A program made the translations under genes and the position numbers. This document shows positions 23,326-32,532 of a stretch of 64,000 nt of DNA, in pieces. Origin of the DNA: Polytrichum commune. Its lineage: Eukaryota; Streptophyta; Polytrichopsida; Polytrichales; Polytrichaceae. The first letter of the stretch is position 1, and each line of letters begins with the position of its first letter. The notes under the pieces are model-generated. The model was not told the origin of the DNA. It made no database searches and saw nothing but the letters and a program-made list of their open reading frames with translations. The stretch spans positions 18,042,001-18,106,000 of the forward strand of contig OX485804.1 in the NCBI GenBank assembly GCA_950295325.1, in the 5' to 3' direction.

Positions 23326-24498
23326 ATGAACGAACAGCATGTGTTCTCGTGCATGGACTCTAGCTTCATGCACACGCTTCCCGAGAAGATAGATTACGTT
23401 CGGCGACTTCGGGCTGTGGACTTTCAAGATGACCAAGAAGACCATGAAGTTGTAGGTGACGGAGATGACCACCCTCAACCTCAGCAAGAAGCACCCCCTG
23501 CACTGTTGCTGGAGGATGTTTCGCGAGATCCGTCACCCGGTTTGGACATCGACGCCATGGACGTTGATAGAAACGAATCCGAGGGCGAGTATGAGGAGCC
23601 CGAAGATGACGACAAAGAGGCGCCTAGTGAACATGATACAGAGGAGGCCTCCAGTAGAGGGGAAAGCGCCCATATGGATACGCAATCGGATGAATGCGAA
23701 TCCATTCACACACAATCACCACAACCACAGTCCGCTTCACCTATGCGCGGCAGGGTCTTGGAATTTGAAGAGGACGAGCATGTCACCTCTCTAGCGGAAG
23801 GTGACCCGGCCGAAGACCAGTATCGCGACGAGGATCACGAGGGAGATGCCAATGAAGAGCAAGATGCCGAGTACTCGGACCGTGAGGAGGAGTTTGAGGG
23901 AACGCTCCAGGAGGAGCTCGAGGGGGGCCTTGACGACGCACAAGAAGGGGCTTGCGAGGGAGCACAAGAAGAACGAGAGGTGGCTCAAGGAGAACATGAG
24001 CAGGCTCGTGTTCAAGAGGAGGCCGAAGGTGATGCGGCTGAGCTCACACCTGAAGTGGCAACCACCTCCCGGCCTTCCACGGCGTCAATTGTGTCTGAGA
24101 GCGAAGAAGAACTGCCACCGCCCAGTGCCCCAAAATCCAAGGCCTCCAAGCGAGGCAAGCACAAGGACCGGCATACGAAAAGACATAGTTCTCGGGTTCC
24201 AGAGCCTGTGATAGCGGAGTCTGTATTGGAAGACAAGATTGTGGGGATCTTGAGAAGCACACTGCCGAACATGCTGTCGGGTTTGCTCCAAGAAGCGTTG
24301 GGCCTGGCAAAAAATACCCCCCCTCAGCAAGTGCCGACACCAACACCCACAGTGGATGTTGCAGTCGGTGCAGCCGAGCCCGAAAGGGTGGACGATCAGG
24401 TGGGCGCATCGCTCCCAGTTGGCGTGCAAGCAGTGGATGTCTCCTGCGTGGATGCAGCACCGACAACCATCGACACCTCCGACAAGGCCGAGGTCAGT
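23326..24498 (+). CDS. Mosaic gene exon 3: acidic disordered linker
   Basis: 391 codons lie between acceptor TATGCAG (23325) and donor AGT|GTAAGT (24498), phase 0 at both ends. The first 30 residues (NEQHVFSCMDSSFMHTLPEKIDYVRRLR) look ordered. The next 250 are extremely rich in Glu and Asp with Gln/Ala runs (EDDDKEAPSEHDTEE, AQEGACEGAQEEREVAQGE), a disordered acidic region like those of chromatin-associated proteins. A basic patch (KASKRGKHKDRHTKRHSSR) follows at about residues 265-290, then a short hydrophobic helix (ILRSTLPNMLSGLLQEALG). No catalytic motif is visible. Confidence 0.55.
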
Positions 24499-24795
24499 GT
24501 AAGTATTCGATCCCCGTGAACATTTCAGTATGCAAGTTTTTCTGTTCAAGTGACTAAATCTCCACCTGGATATTTGATCCAGGTCGGTGATGGCGCGGCA
24601 TCTTGAAGCTAAAAGTGGACTAGGACGAGTAGAATAAATAGAGTTAGGGGTGTTGATTACCCGGAACTCATCCCTTGTGGGGAGGAGATGCAATATGTTC
24701 GACCATTTATTATAAATAAAGTGGATTCCTTTGTCTAGCACATGTATTTTCTAGTTTGCATTCAATTGTCCTTAATGATGTCTTGCAATTCACAG

Positions 24796-25461
24796 GCTTG
24801 CCTGCACAACCCAGAACGAGTGGATGCATCACACACTGCAATTTTGTCTATTCAAACGTCACTAACTCCAATCGACGACCACCACATCAACCCCTTGCCT
24901 ATTGTGGTTCCCATACACACTTCGGATGCAGCGGTGGTCACCCGCGCTCCACCCACGGCCCCGTCACCGCCAGAACATCTGCAAGCTCAGGTTCCATCGC
25001 CGCGTATGGCACTCTCGCCGACTGGCATCAAACAAGTGGCAAATTCTACAATTAGTGACATCATTCAAGAAGTTATCCAAGTGCCACATTCTGCGCAGCC
25101 TCCACTTGAGCCCTCACCTTTGGAGGTTGTCGAGCTATCGCCGCAAGGTGTGGATGATGATGTTGCCAACGAAGAGGCTTCAACTCCACCCGTGGAGTGC
25201 CCTCAAACAAAGCCACAGTCGCATGCGACGGCATCCACGAGTGCTGTCAATGTTATCCCATTGGACTCGTCGAATCCAGAAGCCACCATAAATGCTCCAC
25301 AAGCTGTTAGGAGGTATTTGACACATTGGCCACAAGGCGAGAAGGCTCCCCATCCAGTATTCAACAACGTTAGTTGCCAAGATTTCCGGACGACGCACAA
25401 CAACCAAGACGATCAGAGACGGCGTGCCGAGCTTCTAAAAGTGGTGCCTTCACATGTCAAA
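24796..25461 (+). CDS. Mosaic gene exon 4: Pro/Ser/Thr-rich linker
   Basis: 222 codons run from acceptor TTCACAG (24795) to donor AAA|GTAAGT (25461), phase 0. The composition is Pro-, Ser-, Thr- and Val-rich with low complexity (PPTAPSPPEHLQAQVPSP). A more ordered tail, VRRYLTHWPQGEKAPHPVFNN, precedes a basic helix (DDQRRRAELLKVVPSHVK). I recognise no family. It continues the disordered middle of the protein. Confidence 0.5.
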
Positions 25462-25586
25462 GTAAGTTTATTCCATCCAATGCATTCGTTAAAAGGCACG
25501 TTAGTTTCGATTGACATATGTGTATTTCGACCTTTTCACCTCCCCATTTATTTAAATTCGCGTAGTTTTGGGTTTAGGCTCCACAG

Positions 25587-25802
25587 CATTCGATAGCGCC
25601 TTTGGATGCGCCTCTACCAAAAGACGTCGTCTATGATAAGCTATTTGTTTACGATGACACATACCCAAAGATCAATAGACCTTGCCAAGTTTTCACAAGG
25701 GAGATGGGAATCGCGTGTGCTAAAAGACTAATGTCTAAGTATCCCGAAGATCCTTCCCTAGGGTACTCTGAGCGATGGGAATTCAATCCAATACAGTACG
25801 AG
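25587..25802 (+). CDS. Mosaic gene exon 5
   Basis: 72 codons run from an acceptor at CCACAG (25586; TTTAG at 25577 is an in-frame alternative) to donor GAG|GTATTG (25802). A second in-frame donor, ATG|GTATAG, lies at 25889/25890. The peptide (DAPLPKDVVYDKLFVYDDTYPKINRPC, then GIACAKRLMSKYPEDPSLGYSERW) looks like an ordered domain, but I cannot name it. Phase 0 on both sides fits its neighbours. Confidence 0.45.
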
Positions 25803-25982
25803 GTATTGATCGTGGCCCATTTCTCCCTGTCGTTCGAGTTCGCCCATACCACACGTGGTTTGGAGGACTACACAATGAACTACTTAATGGTATAGTCCAT
25901 CATGCCTAGGTTTGCGAGGTCATTCTATGTTTAATTTATATGTAGCACATGTCAAAAGCTCACAGTGGGTTCATGTCGGCAG

Positions 25983-26768
25983 GCGCCTGCTGCTACACCC
26001 AGTCGAAGGTTCATTGTGGTGTTTGATTTAAACGGCATATTTTGCCACTGTTCCCGACGTAACCCGGGTATGGTGACTGTGCCCACTTGGATAACTTACG
26101 ATAAAGCACCGGACAAACCTCCGGCCTTGGTAGGGCCCAAGGTTGTCCTACCTAGACTGGGATACAAGGTGTTTTGGTTGCGGATGTCCTCCATGTTCCA
26201 TGTTTGCATATGGTCATCCATGAAAAAATCCACTGTAGACCTTGTGGTGGAGTATCTATTTGCCGGGGGCCCAAAACCCGCATTAGTACTTGGCCAAGAG
26301 GATTGCACCTTGTTCAAGGACATGTGGAACAATGTCGTCATGAACCCTTTGAAGCCAGAAGCTCCTTTGTTTTTGAAAAGTTTACTCAACAAGTTTTGGT
26401 GGCCGCCTATATCCTTTGATTCTGGAAGGATCACAGCTGCACCCTCGAACACCATTCTAGTAGACGATTGCCCTTACAAATATGTTTGCAATCCGGACGA
26501 GTGTGATATCTTTCCCAACCCATTCACATCCAATCGGGTGCAAGACGCAGACATGGCAAAGGTCCTCCTTCCTTACTTTCAATCATTGTTCTACTCACCA
26601 ATGTCCGACGCACGCGAATTTGTGGTCAGCCGTAGGTTTGGGCAACAACCTGTACGGCATAACGATGCAGTCAAGGTGGCAGTTTTGAAATCCAACGGGC
26701 TTGAAGAAACCGACTCGGAAATTGTAGAAAAGTTGCAAATCGATCGAATAGAAGTAGCAAAGAAATAA
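25983..26768 (+). CDS. Mosaic gene exon 6: FCP1/NIF-type HAD phosphatase-like domain
   Basis: The exon starts at acceptor GTCGGCAG (25982) and is open to TAA 26766-26768. An in-frame donor, AAG|GTGGCA, at 26675 would allow splicing to exon 7 instead of stopping. The motif order matches the FCP1-homology (NLI-interacting factor) family: RFIVVFDLNG at the start, CIWSSMKKSTVDLVVEYL in the middle, then NTILVDDCPYKYVCNP and DIFPNPF. The catalytic DxDGT box reads DLNGI: the first Asp is kept, the second is Asn. Plant NIF proteins with DLNG are known, so activity is doubtful but the fold is well supported. A phosphatase-like domain linked to a ParB-like box inside a mobile element is unusual. Confidence 0.65.
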   Translation, partial: APAATPSRRFIVVFDLNGIFCHCSRRNPGMVTVPTWITYDKAPDKPPALVGPKVVLPRLGYKVFWLRMSSMFHVCIWSSMKKSTVDLVVEYLFAGGPKPALVLGQEDCTLFKDMWNNVVMNPLKPEAPLFLKSLLNKFWWPPISFDSGRITAAPSNTILVDDCPYKYVCNPDECDIFPNPFTSNRVQDADMAKVLLPYFQSLFYSPMSDAREFVVSRRFGQQPVRHNDAVKVAVLKSNGLEETDSEIVEKLQIDRIEVAKK

Positions 26769-26813
26769 GTAGGATTGTATGTCTAGTAACATTGTATTTT
26801 ATGGTATCTTCAG

Positions 26814-26993
26814 CTTCCTCCTGCTGGGTACACACCATCCAGTTCCACGCCATCAGCTTTTGCGTGCCCCACTTCGGGGCTCTCACGCGGTCCAATAGAG
26901 GCGAAACAAGTTTCAGAGTCGCACAACCCAATGGAGGTTTCACCAGTGAAGAACAACTTGCACCATGTGCAATGGACAGATGGATCAACTCTG
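26814..26993 (+). CDS. Mosaic gene exon 7 (short linker)
   Basis: 60 codons run from acceptor CTTCAG (26813) to donor CTG|GTAATT (26993). The open frame is Pro/Ser-rich then mixed (LPPAGYTPSSSTPSAFACP; NNLHHVQWTDGSTL). Phase 0 agrees with the exons on both sides. The case rests on splice sites and the open frame only; using it requires the internal donor of exon 6. Confidence 0.4.
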
Positions 26994-27229
26994 GTAATTT
27001 ATTATTGTGTCATTTATTATTATAGTGTTATTTATTGTTTCGACAACATTATTGTGTAAAGGTTATTATAATATCAAACACACATTTCATTACCAATTCA
27101 GGGTCATTAGCATAAGTATACTTGAATCTGTATAAATCCAAACTCGCTTGAACGTGCATGTGTACGCAATTTTGGTTCAGTTGCTACCGCATATGCGAGT
27201 TATGAAATCATGATAAGTTGCAAACATAT

Positions 27230-27405
27230 ATATGTATGGGTGTATATGTGTATATGTGTATGGGTGTATATCTGTATATGTGTGTGTATATGTGTATGGG
27301 TGTGTATATGTGTATGGGTGTATATGTGTATGGGTGCATATGTGTATATGTGTATGGGTGTATATGTGTCTATGAGTGTATATGTATGCACGAGTGTATG
27401 TAAAT
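27230..27405. repeat. TGTATATGTGTATGGG microsatellite
   Basis: About 175 bp of alternating purine-pyrimidine repeats built from GTATATGTGTATGGGTG. It lies in an intron of the mosaic gene. It yields long artefact ORFs on both strands. Confidence 0.9.
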
Positions 27406-27446
27406 TAGTAAGCCAAATAAATGCGTGTCACTTTGTCACCGTGCAG

Positions 27447-27920
27447 GGTGTTGATCTCAATATGGAACCCGCAGTGGAAGATTGTGCATCCCCTTGTGAA
27501 ACATTGCCCGTCCTGCGCTCTATCTCTACACGCGACCACCAAATCTCCCTCATTGAATCAAGAGGCCCTAACTCAAGGGGTGTTCACATGTTACGTGCGG
27601 GATTGGCGAGCATTGGCAAAACTTATGACCCACAACCTATCACGACCACAGTGCCAACGATACTTTTGAACACGCAAGGTGCTGACTTCAATATGAAACC
27701 ATTGGGACCACCTTCCACCCGCGAGCATCAAATAGAGCTTATTGAGTCAAGAGGTCCTAATTCAAGAGGCGTCAATCTATTGCATGCGGGGTTGGCTGAC
27801 CTCGCGACACACACAGAGCACGGTCCGGAAACGGTTAGCCTCCCCTTGGAAGGCCCAAAATACCACAATCAATGTGATGGACAGATGATTTGTCTGTACC
27901 CTAAATATGCTAGAAGTTAA
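27447..27920 (+). CDS. Mosaic gene exon 8 with an internal duplication
   Basis: The exon starts at acceptor GTGCAG (27446). It is open to TAA 27918-27920, with an in-frame phase-0 donor, ACG|GTTAGC, at 27833. Two near-identical motifs lie about 65 residues apart: HQISLIESRGPNSRGVHMLR and HQIELIESRGPNSRGVNLLH, each followed by AGLA. Each is preceded by a D-NM-P peptide (GVDLNMEP, GADFNMKP), so the whole module is duplicated. The family is unknown to me. SRGPNSRG could be a short linear binding motif (inference). Confidence 0.5.
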   Translation, partial: GVDLNMEPAVEDCASPCETLPVLRSISTRDHQISLIESRGPNSRGVHMLRAGLASIGKTYDPQPITTTVPTILLNTQGADFNMKPLGPPSTREHQIELIESRGPNSRGVNLLHAGLADLATHTEHGPETVSLPLEGPKYHNQCDGQMICLYPKYARS

Positions 27921-28775
27921 ACAATCCCGTGACCAATTGTGCGGGCATTCATATGTGTACACAATATTTAGTGCAACACTCAATATATAAAAGTGGCCAG
28001 ACACTCCCAATACCCAACGCATTGTCTTATATCAAGTCGGTTCACATGTCAACCATGCTCTCATTTTGCTTACCATATCCACATGCTTGTTTGCACCCAA
28101 TGTATGGTTCTTGCTTGTCCTTCATAAATCCATCATCGAGCACTCCCCCATGTATGGGTGGAACATGTAGTGCATAAACGATACAGCGGAAGCTCCATGT
28201 GAATGTTTTCGTTCTGTCTTGCATAACTGCTTCATGGGAAGCTGCCCCTTCATGTAACCTATTTGTCCTGCCAAAACTCTTCTGTGATTGGACACAACGC
28301 GTAGGGCGCCTTTGTCTTGAATGCACACTCCCAGAGGAACAACCCATGTGTGCACCATGTAAATCCGCCCTTAAGGTATAGACACCCTATAACCGATAAC
28401 GATCCCATCACCGACAAGTAGAGTAGCTCATAAATGCACATGGCTTTACTAGAAGTCGTTATGAATATATATAAAATGCGAGGACAATATGACTGTGGAG
28501 GGGAAGTTGTTTCCCATAGATATTGTCGGTCATGTGTGAAGCTATGTGTTGGTTATGGGCTTTGACCGACTTTCGCACAAAGAAATTTTACACAATCAAT
28601 TTTGAAAAAAAGGTCATTATTCATGAACCTTATTTTCCTACGCACAAAAAATAACTCCTCCTTGATATTCCAAGATATGCTATGCTGAAATGCTTAAGTT
28701 TTCGGTTATAGGTATCTATACCTCACATGTTGAAGTGTTATTCACACTTGTTCGTACTATTCAATGCCGTGTCAG

Positions 28776-29678
28776 GATGCCCCTCCCAACCCGGCCAGTT
28801 CCCCCCCAGCTCCCCAGCCAACTAGGTTCGGGGAGGTCATTGCGAGAATGCAAACAGCTGAACTGGAACGCCTGTTAGGCCTCCCAATGGAAAGGAGGAG
28901 TATGGACGACGAGTTTAACAACTTAGCTTCAGATATTGATGTGTGCATGGAACGGTTCATGCAACTACAATCATTTATGACCACTGCTTTAGATAGATAT
29001 AAAGGATGCCGCTTGGTTGGAATGGATGCACACATGCTTGGGAGATTGGTGGTATACAGTGCCGATATAGGGCTCACCATCCCACAAGTGGAGGCACTCC
29101 AACAACGTCTCCCAGAGTTGCACTTAATAGAGAACGATATGTGGGAAGCTACTCAAGCAATCGAGCCCCATTTAGATGACTTACTCCGCCGTGATTCAGA
29201 AGACATGTTGAACCATGTCTATGACATCACGGATGAGAACCTCCCAATCACACCATTGTTGGAAGCCTGTCATATTGCCGATCCACAGAATGATGAAGGA
29301 GACCCAGTGGAACCCACAATGGGGGAGCGTAACATTGATTACGAGTTTTACTACTTAGCATCGCAGATCCATGACGTAACGCGCGAGTTTATGGGACTAC
29401 AGAGGACCATGACAACTGCTCTACAGAGATATACGGGCACTCTTTTGCTCGGCGATCGCATACACCGCCTTTGTATGTTGGTGTTAGCGGCAGAACACAT
29501 TGGCTTTGACTCTCAGCAAAAAGCCTATCTTGGGAGCAAAATACCGGACTTGGCTTACATGGAGAAAGTTACATGGGAGCAATCTCGGGAAATCAAACCT
29601 CACTTGCCAAACATCTTTGAGTCCATGGCCAAACAGGACTCCACAATTTGCGAAAGCCAAGGCACAAATGTAGAGTAA
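28776..29678 (+). CDS. Mosaic gene last exon: tandem pair of ~145-residue modules
   Basis: 300 codons run from acceptor GTGTCAG (28775; an ATG at 28764 is an alternative start) to TAA 29676-29678. A Pro-rich leader is followed by two homologous modules. Module 1 holds MDDEFNNLASDIDVCMERF, MTTALDRYKGC and LPELHLIENDMWEATQAIEP. Module 2 holds IDYEFYYLASQIHDVTREF, MTTALQRYTGT and IPDLAYMEKVTWEQSREIKP. Both look all-helical. I do not recognise the fold. The stop lies about 270 bp from the right inverted end of the 22-kb candidate. The 0.85-kb gap after exon 8 means this could also be a separate small gene. Confidence 0.55.
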   Translation, partial: DAPPNPASSPPAPQPTRFGEVIARMQTAELERLLGLPMERRSMDDEFNNLASDIDVCMERFMQLQSFMTTALDRYKGCRLVGMDAHMLGRLVVYSADIGLTIPQVEALQQRLPELHLIENDMWEATQAIEPHLDDLLRRDSEDMLNHVYDITDENLPITPLLEACHIADPQNDEGDPVEPTMGERNIDYEFYYLASQIHDVTREFMGLQRTMTTALQRYTGTLLLGDRIHRLCMLVLAAEHIGFDSQQKAYLGSKIPDLAYMEKVTWEQSREIKPHLPNIFESMAKQDSTICESQGTNVE

Positions 29679-29871
29679 TTTAAGTTATGGCATGTTACAG
29701 GCATTTATAGCACAATATTCAATCGAGTGGACGCCTCCTAGCATAGAATTGGTGTTTCAATGAAGAGGATTGTGGGTGCAAACCTCCTGTTGTGTGACAG
29801 TCTATGCAAAAGCCCATTGGAAGCAAAGAGTATTTGTCTTGCATGGGCATGTCCATCCAAAGTGTCTACGA

Positions 29872-29975
29872 GTTCCCAATGAGTTCCCAATGAGTTCCCC
29901 ATGAGTTCCCCACATACATCCCAGAAGTCCCAAAATCATCCTAAAGTCCCATAATGTTTAATATCGCGTTATATA
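29872..29975 (-). repeat. Right inverted end with subterminal boxes
   Basis: On the plus strand GTTCCC boxes start at 29872, 29883, 29894 and 29905, exactly 11 bp apart. The inverted core follows at 29944-29975. Read on the minus strand, this is the same order as the left end: core, then GGGAAC boxes inward. The 11-12-bp spacing would put the boxes on one face of the helix. Confidence 0.65.
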
Positions 29976-30650
29976 TCCCACATGGATTGTGGACTTATAC
30001 ATCTCATGGGGAGGACTTATATACTAAAAGGTATTGGCCATGAAATGTGTAATGTGAATACCTCATACCTACTAACTGAGTATATGTGTAATGGTTGGAA
30101 TTGTAATAAAGTAATATGAAAAGTGTCAAAATTTTCAAATATACTATTTTGAAGTGACTTTTGGCACTTTGGATAATTATACGACATAGTTTTGTTGAAT
30201 TGGCTATCTAGCTATAGTAGTCATGTTCTAAAATCCATAAATGTCCATCTGAAAAGGAATCAATATGCCCTCCAACCAGAAGTGTCTTAGGGTAAGTATA
30301 TCCACCTCATTTACGAATTTGTTAGGTGGTTTACAAGTTTTTCAATGATGTGTAGAAAAAGAAAAAGGAAAAGAGCATCAGTGAGATTTCCTTCAACATG
30401 AATAATTCTCGGGGGGTGCACCTTTCATTAAAACCTAGAATCATGTGCGTTCACTGCATACTCTAAAAACCCCCTATATACAAGTTATTTTTTGTGAAAT
30501 GAAGTAATACACATACAATTGCAACAATAAATATACAAATGACAATATGTATGCACAAAAAAACATGCATTCATATATAGTCATTAACATAAGTATACAA
30601 ATATACTTTTGAACAATAATCAACCCCTATAATATGTATAACAAAATATC

Positions 30651-30926
30651 CTAGGTTTCATCAGCAAAGTCGTTGAAAACTTTTTCATCTCCCGGATGTA
30701 TCTCATAAACATTTGATTCACCAATATATGTCATTGTAGCCAATGCAATTATTGTCTCTAAGTCTACCATCAAATGATCAGTAAGATCATATGTCCACTT
30801 GTTGTTAGCCCATTTTTGATACCAACATAAACCAATCTCCACGTTTGATGGACAGTCCATCAAGTCAATTGGATCCCTATACTCCACTGTGAGCCCAAAA
30901 TTGATGCCCACATTGGTTGTTAACAC
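30651..30926 (-). pseudogene. ORF remnant in the CTCGGGGGGT element
   Basis: 91 codons on the minus strand contain VEYRDPIDLMD, NVEIGLCWYQK, WTYDLTDHLMVDLETI and YIGESNVYEIHPGDEKVFND. The same peptide occurs at 35544-35807 with few changes, most of them conservative. It is therefore a fragment of a protein once carried by this transposon family. I do not recognise the family, and no full-length version is in the window. Confidence 0.5.
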
Positions 30927-32204
30927 TTGTAAAATATTACAAGTGGTATTTTGGTGATTTATGATTATTCACAAAAATATAAAAAGAGTGAAGCTTGAAG
31001 AAAGCTTAGTTTGAATCATTAGGCTTTTGTGGAGTGGATTTAAGTAGGAGAAGGACAAACCTTGGTAAAGTGTGGTAAGTAGAAAGCCAAGGTTAGTTAA
31101 ATGTTTGAATTAGGATCCTTGTTGATCATTTGAGGGAGGAAGGCTTAGGAGATAGGATAAGAGCCTACAAAGTAGGAGGAAATCTCGAAGGCTTATCGTG
31201 AGCCTTGAGGGTGCTCACCCCCTCAAACTCACTATATAATCCCTCATTCTTCCCTCACTCATCCTCTCTTTACTTCGTGCTCTTTGGCACTCCACGTGTT
31301 ATATGTGTGGGTGCGTGGGAAGCAAGATAGGAGCACGTGTGTGTGCATAGATGTAAGGTTAGGAGCCAATGCTAGTTGGCCTTGAAGAGGGTTTGACCTC
31401 TTGTTAGTAATAGTTGGGCGTGAATGATTTAAAGTTCAATTTATGGCTTTGTTTGAATACTTGGATTTACATTGATTAGCCTTATACTTATGCGGATGTG
31501 CAAAGTCTCTTATTGGAGCATTTAGTTTTGTTGGACTTCATATGAATTTTTGAGAGCCAAAAAACCGAAACTATGTCCAAACTTCCAAAAACTAGTGAAA
31601 AAATGTAGATTCAAAGGGAACAGCGTAGAATTGCAACCATATACTTTGTGGCAGTAGAAATATTATTGCATATTCATGTAGAGGACTTCATTACCTATCC
31701 ATGGATACCAAGAACTCATTTTTTGGACTTCATATGAATTTTTGAAAGCCAAAAAACCGAGACTATATCCAAACTTCCAAACTTCGAGATTAAGGAGTGT
31801 AAGAAGACATAGTATAGACTTGGCTAAGTTGCGTATATTCCAACGATAGATTGGAATCATACATTGTGTTACAAAGAGAGAAATCTCTACATGTCATTAT
31901 AAACTTCTCCATTCGGGCTAGGACGAAATTGAAGGGTGGAGGCTTTTTGGTGACATCCACCCAACGATTACCAAACGATTTCCAAACGATTTCATCCAAT
32001 ATGAAAACTTATGATATGTAGTATAGTAACAGTACCATACAAGTACAATTATTGTATACTTTTTAAAGGCCTTCCATATATGTACGTAACTATAAATTAT
32101 AACATGTATACCATATGTATACGTAATACGGCAAGGTCCGAATCAATACCCCTCCTGTGCACTCACGTATACTCGTACATGTTTAGTACAGTGCACCCCC
32201 CAAG

Positions 32205-32350
32205 GATAGATAGATAGAAACTCCGGTCCCTTTAGGGGCCGGCGTGAATAGAGTGTCCGTTCGTAATGCCAACAATCCGATGCCCACAGGACATGGGGAA
32301 GCTGGGACAAAACTACTCTCCTCTTTCGAGGATGGACACTATAGTATCCA
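32205..32350. repeat. Dispersed repeat, partner at 37060-37215
   Basis: Shared landmarks are GATAGAAACTC, GGTCCCTTT, GGCGTGAATA or AGCGTGAATA, AGTGTCC, TTCGTAATG, CGATGCCCAC, TTTCGAGGATGG and CACTATAGT. Here it lies between the inner and outer right ends of the transposon at 30408-32524. The second copy, at 37060-37215, is not next to such an element. Confidence 0.7.
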
Positions 32351-32532
32351 GTAACAAATAATAGGGGCCCGTCATGGCCCACGAGGGAGTATATTTTTTA
32401 AGGGCGGGACGTTGGTACCAACACACTTGCACCAATCCCTAATCCTGAGATGGGAATAAGTGTTGAATACATTTAAGTTTAAGTTTTGAGTTATGGGGGA
32501 TCTAGATTTTGGGTACCCCCCGAGGAATAATT

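Larger units (their letters stand above)
8122..29975. mobile_element. Candidate ~22-kb DNA transposon with two divergent genes
   Basis: Inverted blocks bound this stretch. Left 8122-8153 and the reverse complement of 29944-29975 match at 29 of 32 positions, with a 21-base exact core that includes ATTAAACATTATGGGACTT. Inward of each come repeated GGGAAC boxes. Inside, a DUF7869 transposase-like gene (minus) and a ParB-like/FCP1-like gene (plus) both point outward and end about 600 and 270 bp from the inverted blocks. A palindrome family occurs only between and within these genes. I found no clean target duplication next to the matched blocks, so the exact termini are unknown; similarity fades outward. 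A single element is inference; two nested elements are the main alternative. Confidence 0.55.
30408..32524. mobile_element. DNA transposon with CTCGGGGGGT ends and 8-bp TSD, 2117 bp
   Basis: The ends are CTCGGGGGGT (30408) and ACCCCCCGAG (to 32524). They are flanked by a perfect 8-bp target duplication, GAATAATT, at 30400-30407 and 32525-32532. The first 500 bp and the part at 31990-32204 match the smaller element at 35301-36016. The inner end GTGCACCCCCCAAG (32191-32204) corresponds to that element's terminus. Two direct repeats (GGACTTCATATGAATTTTTG) lie at about 31533 and 31737. The 8-bp duplication suggests a hAT- or P-like mechanism, but the G-rich end does not look like hAT; I leave the superfamily open. 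Confidence 0.75.

Noticed and set aside
27200..27405. Long ORFs with Tyr/Met/Cys or His/Thr repeats on both strands
   Set aside because: They are products of the TGTATATGTGTATGGG microsatellite.
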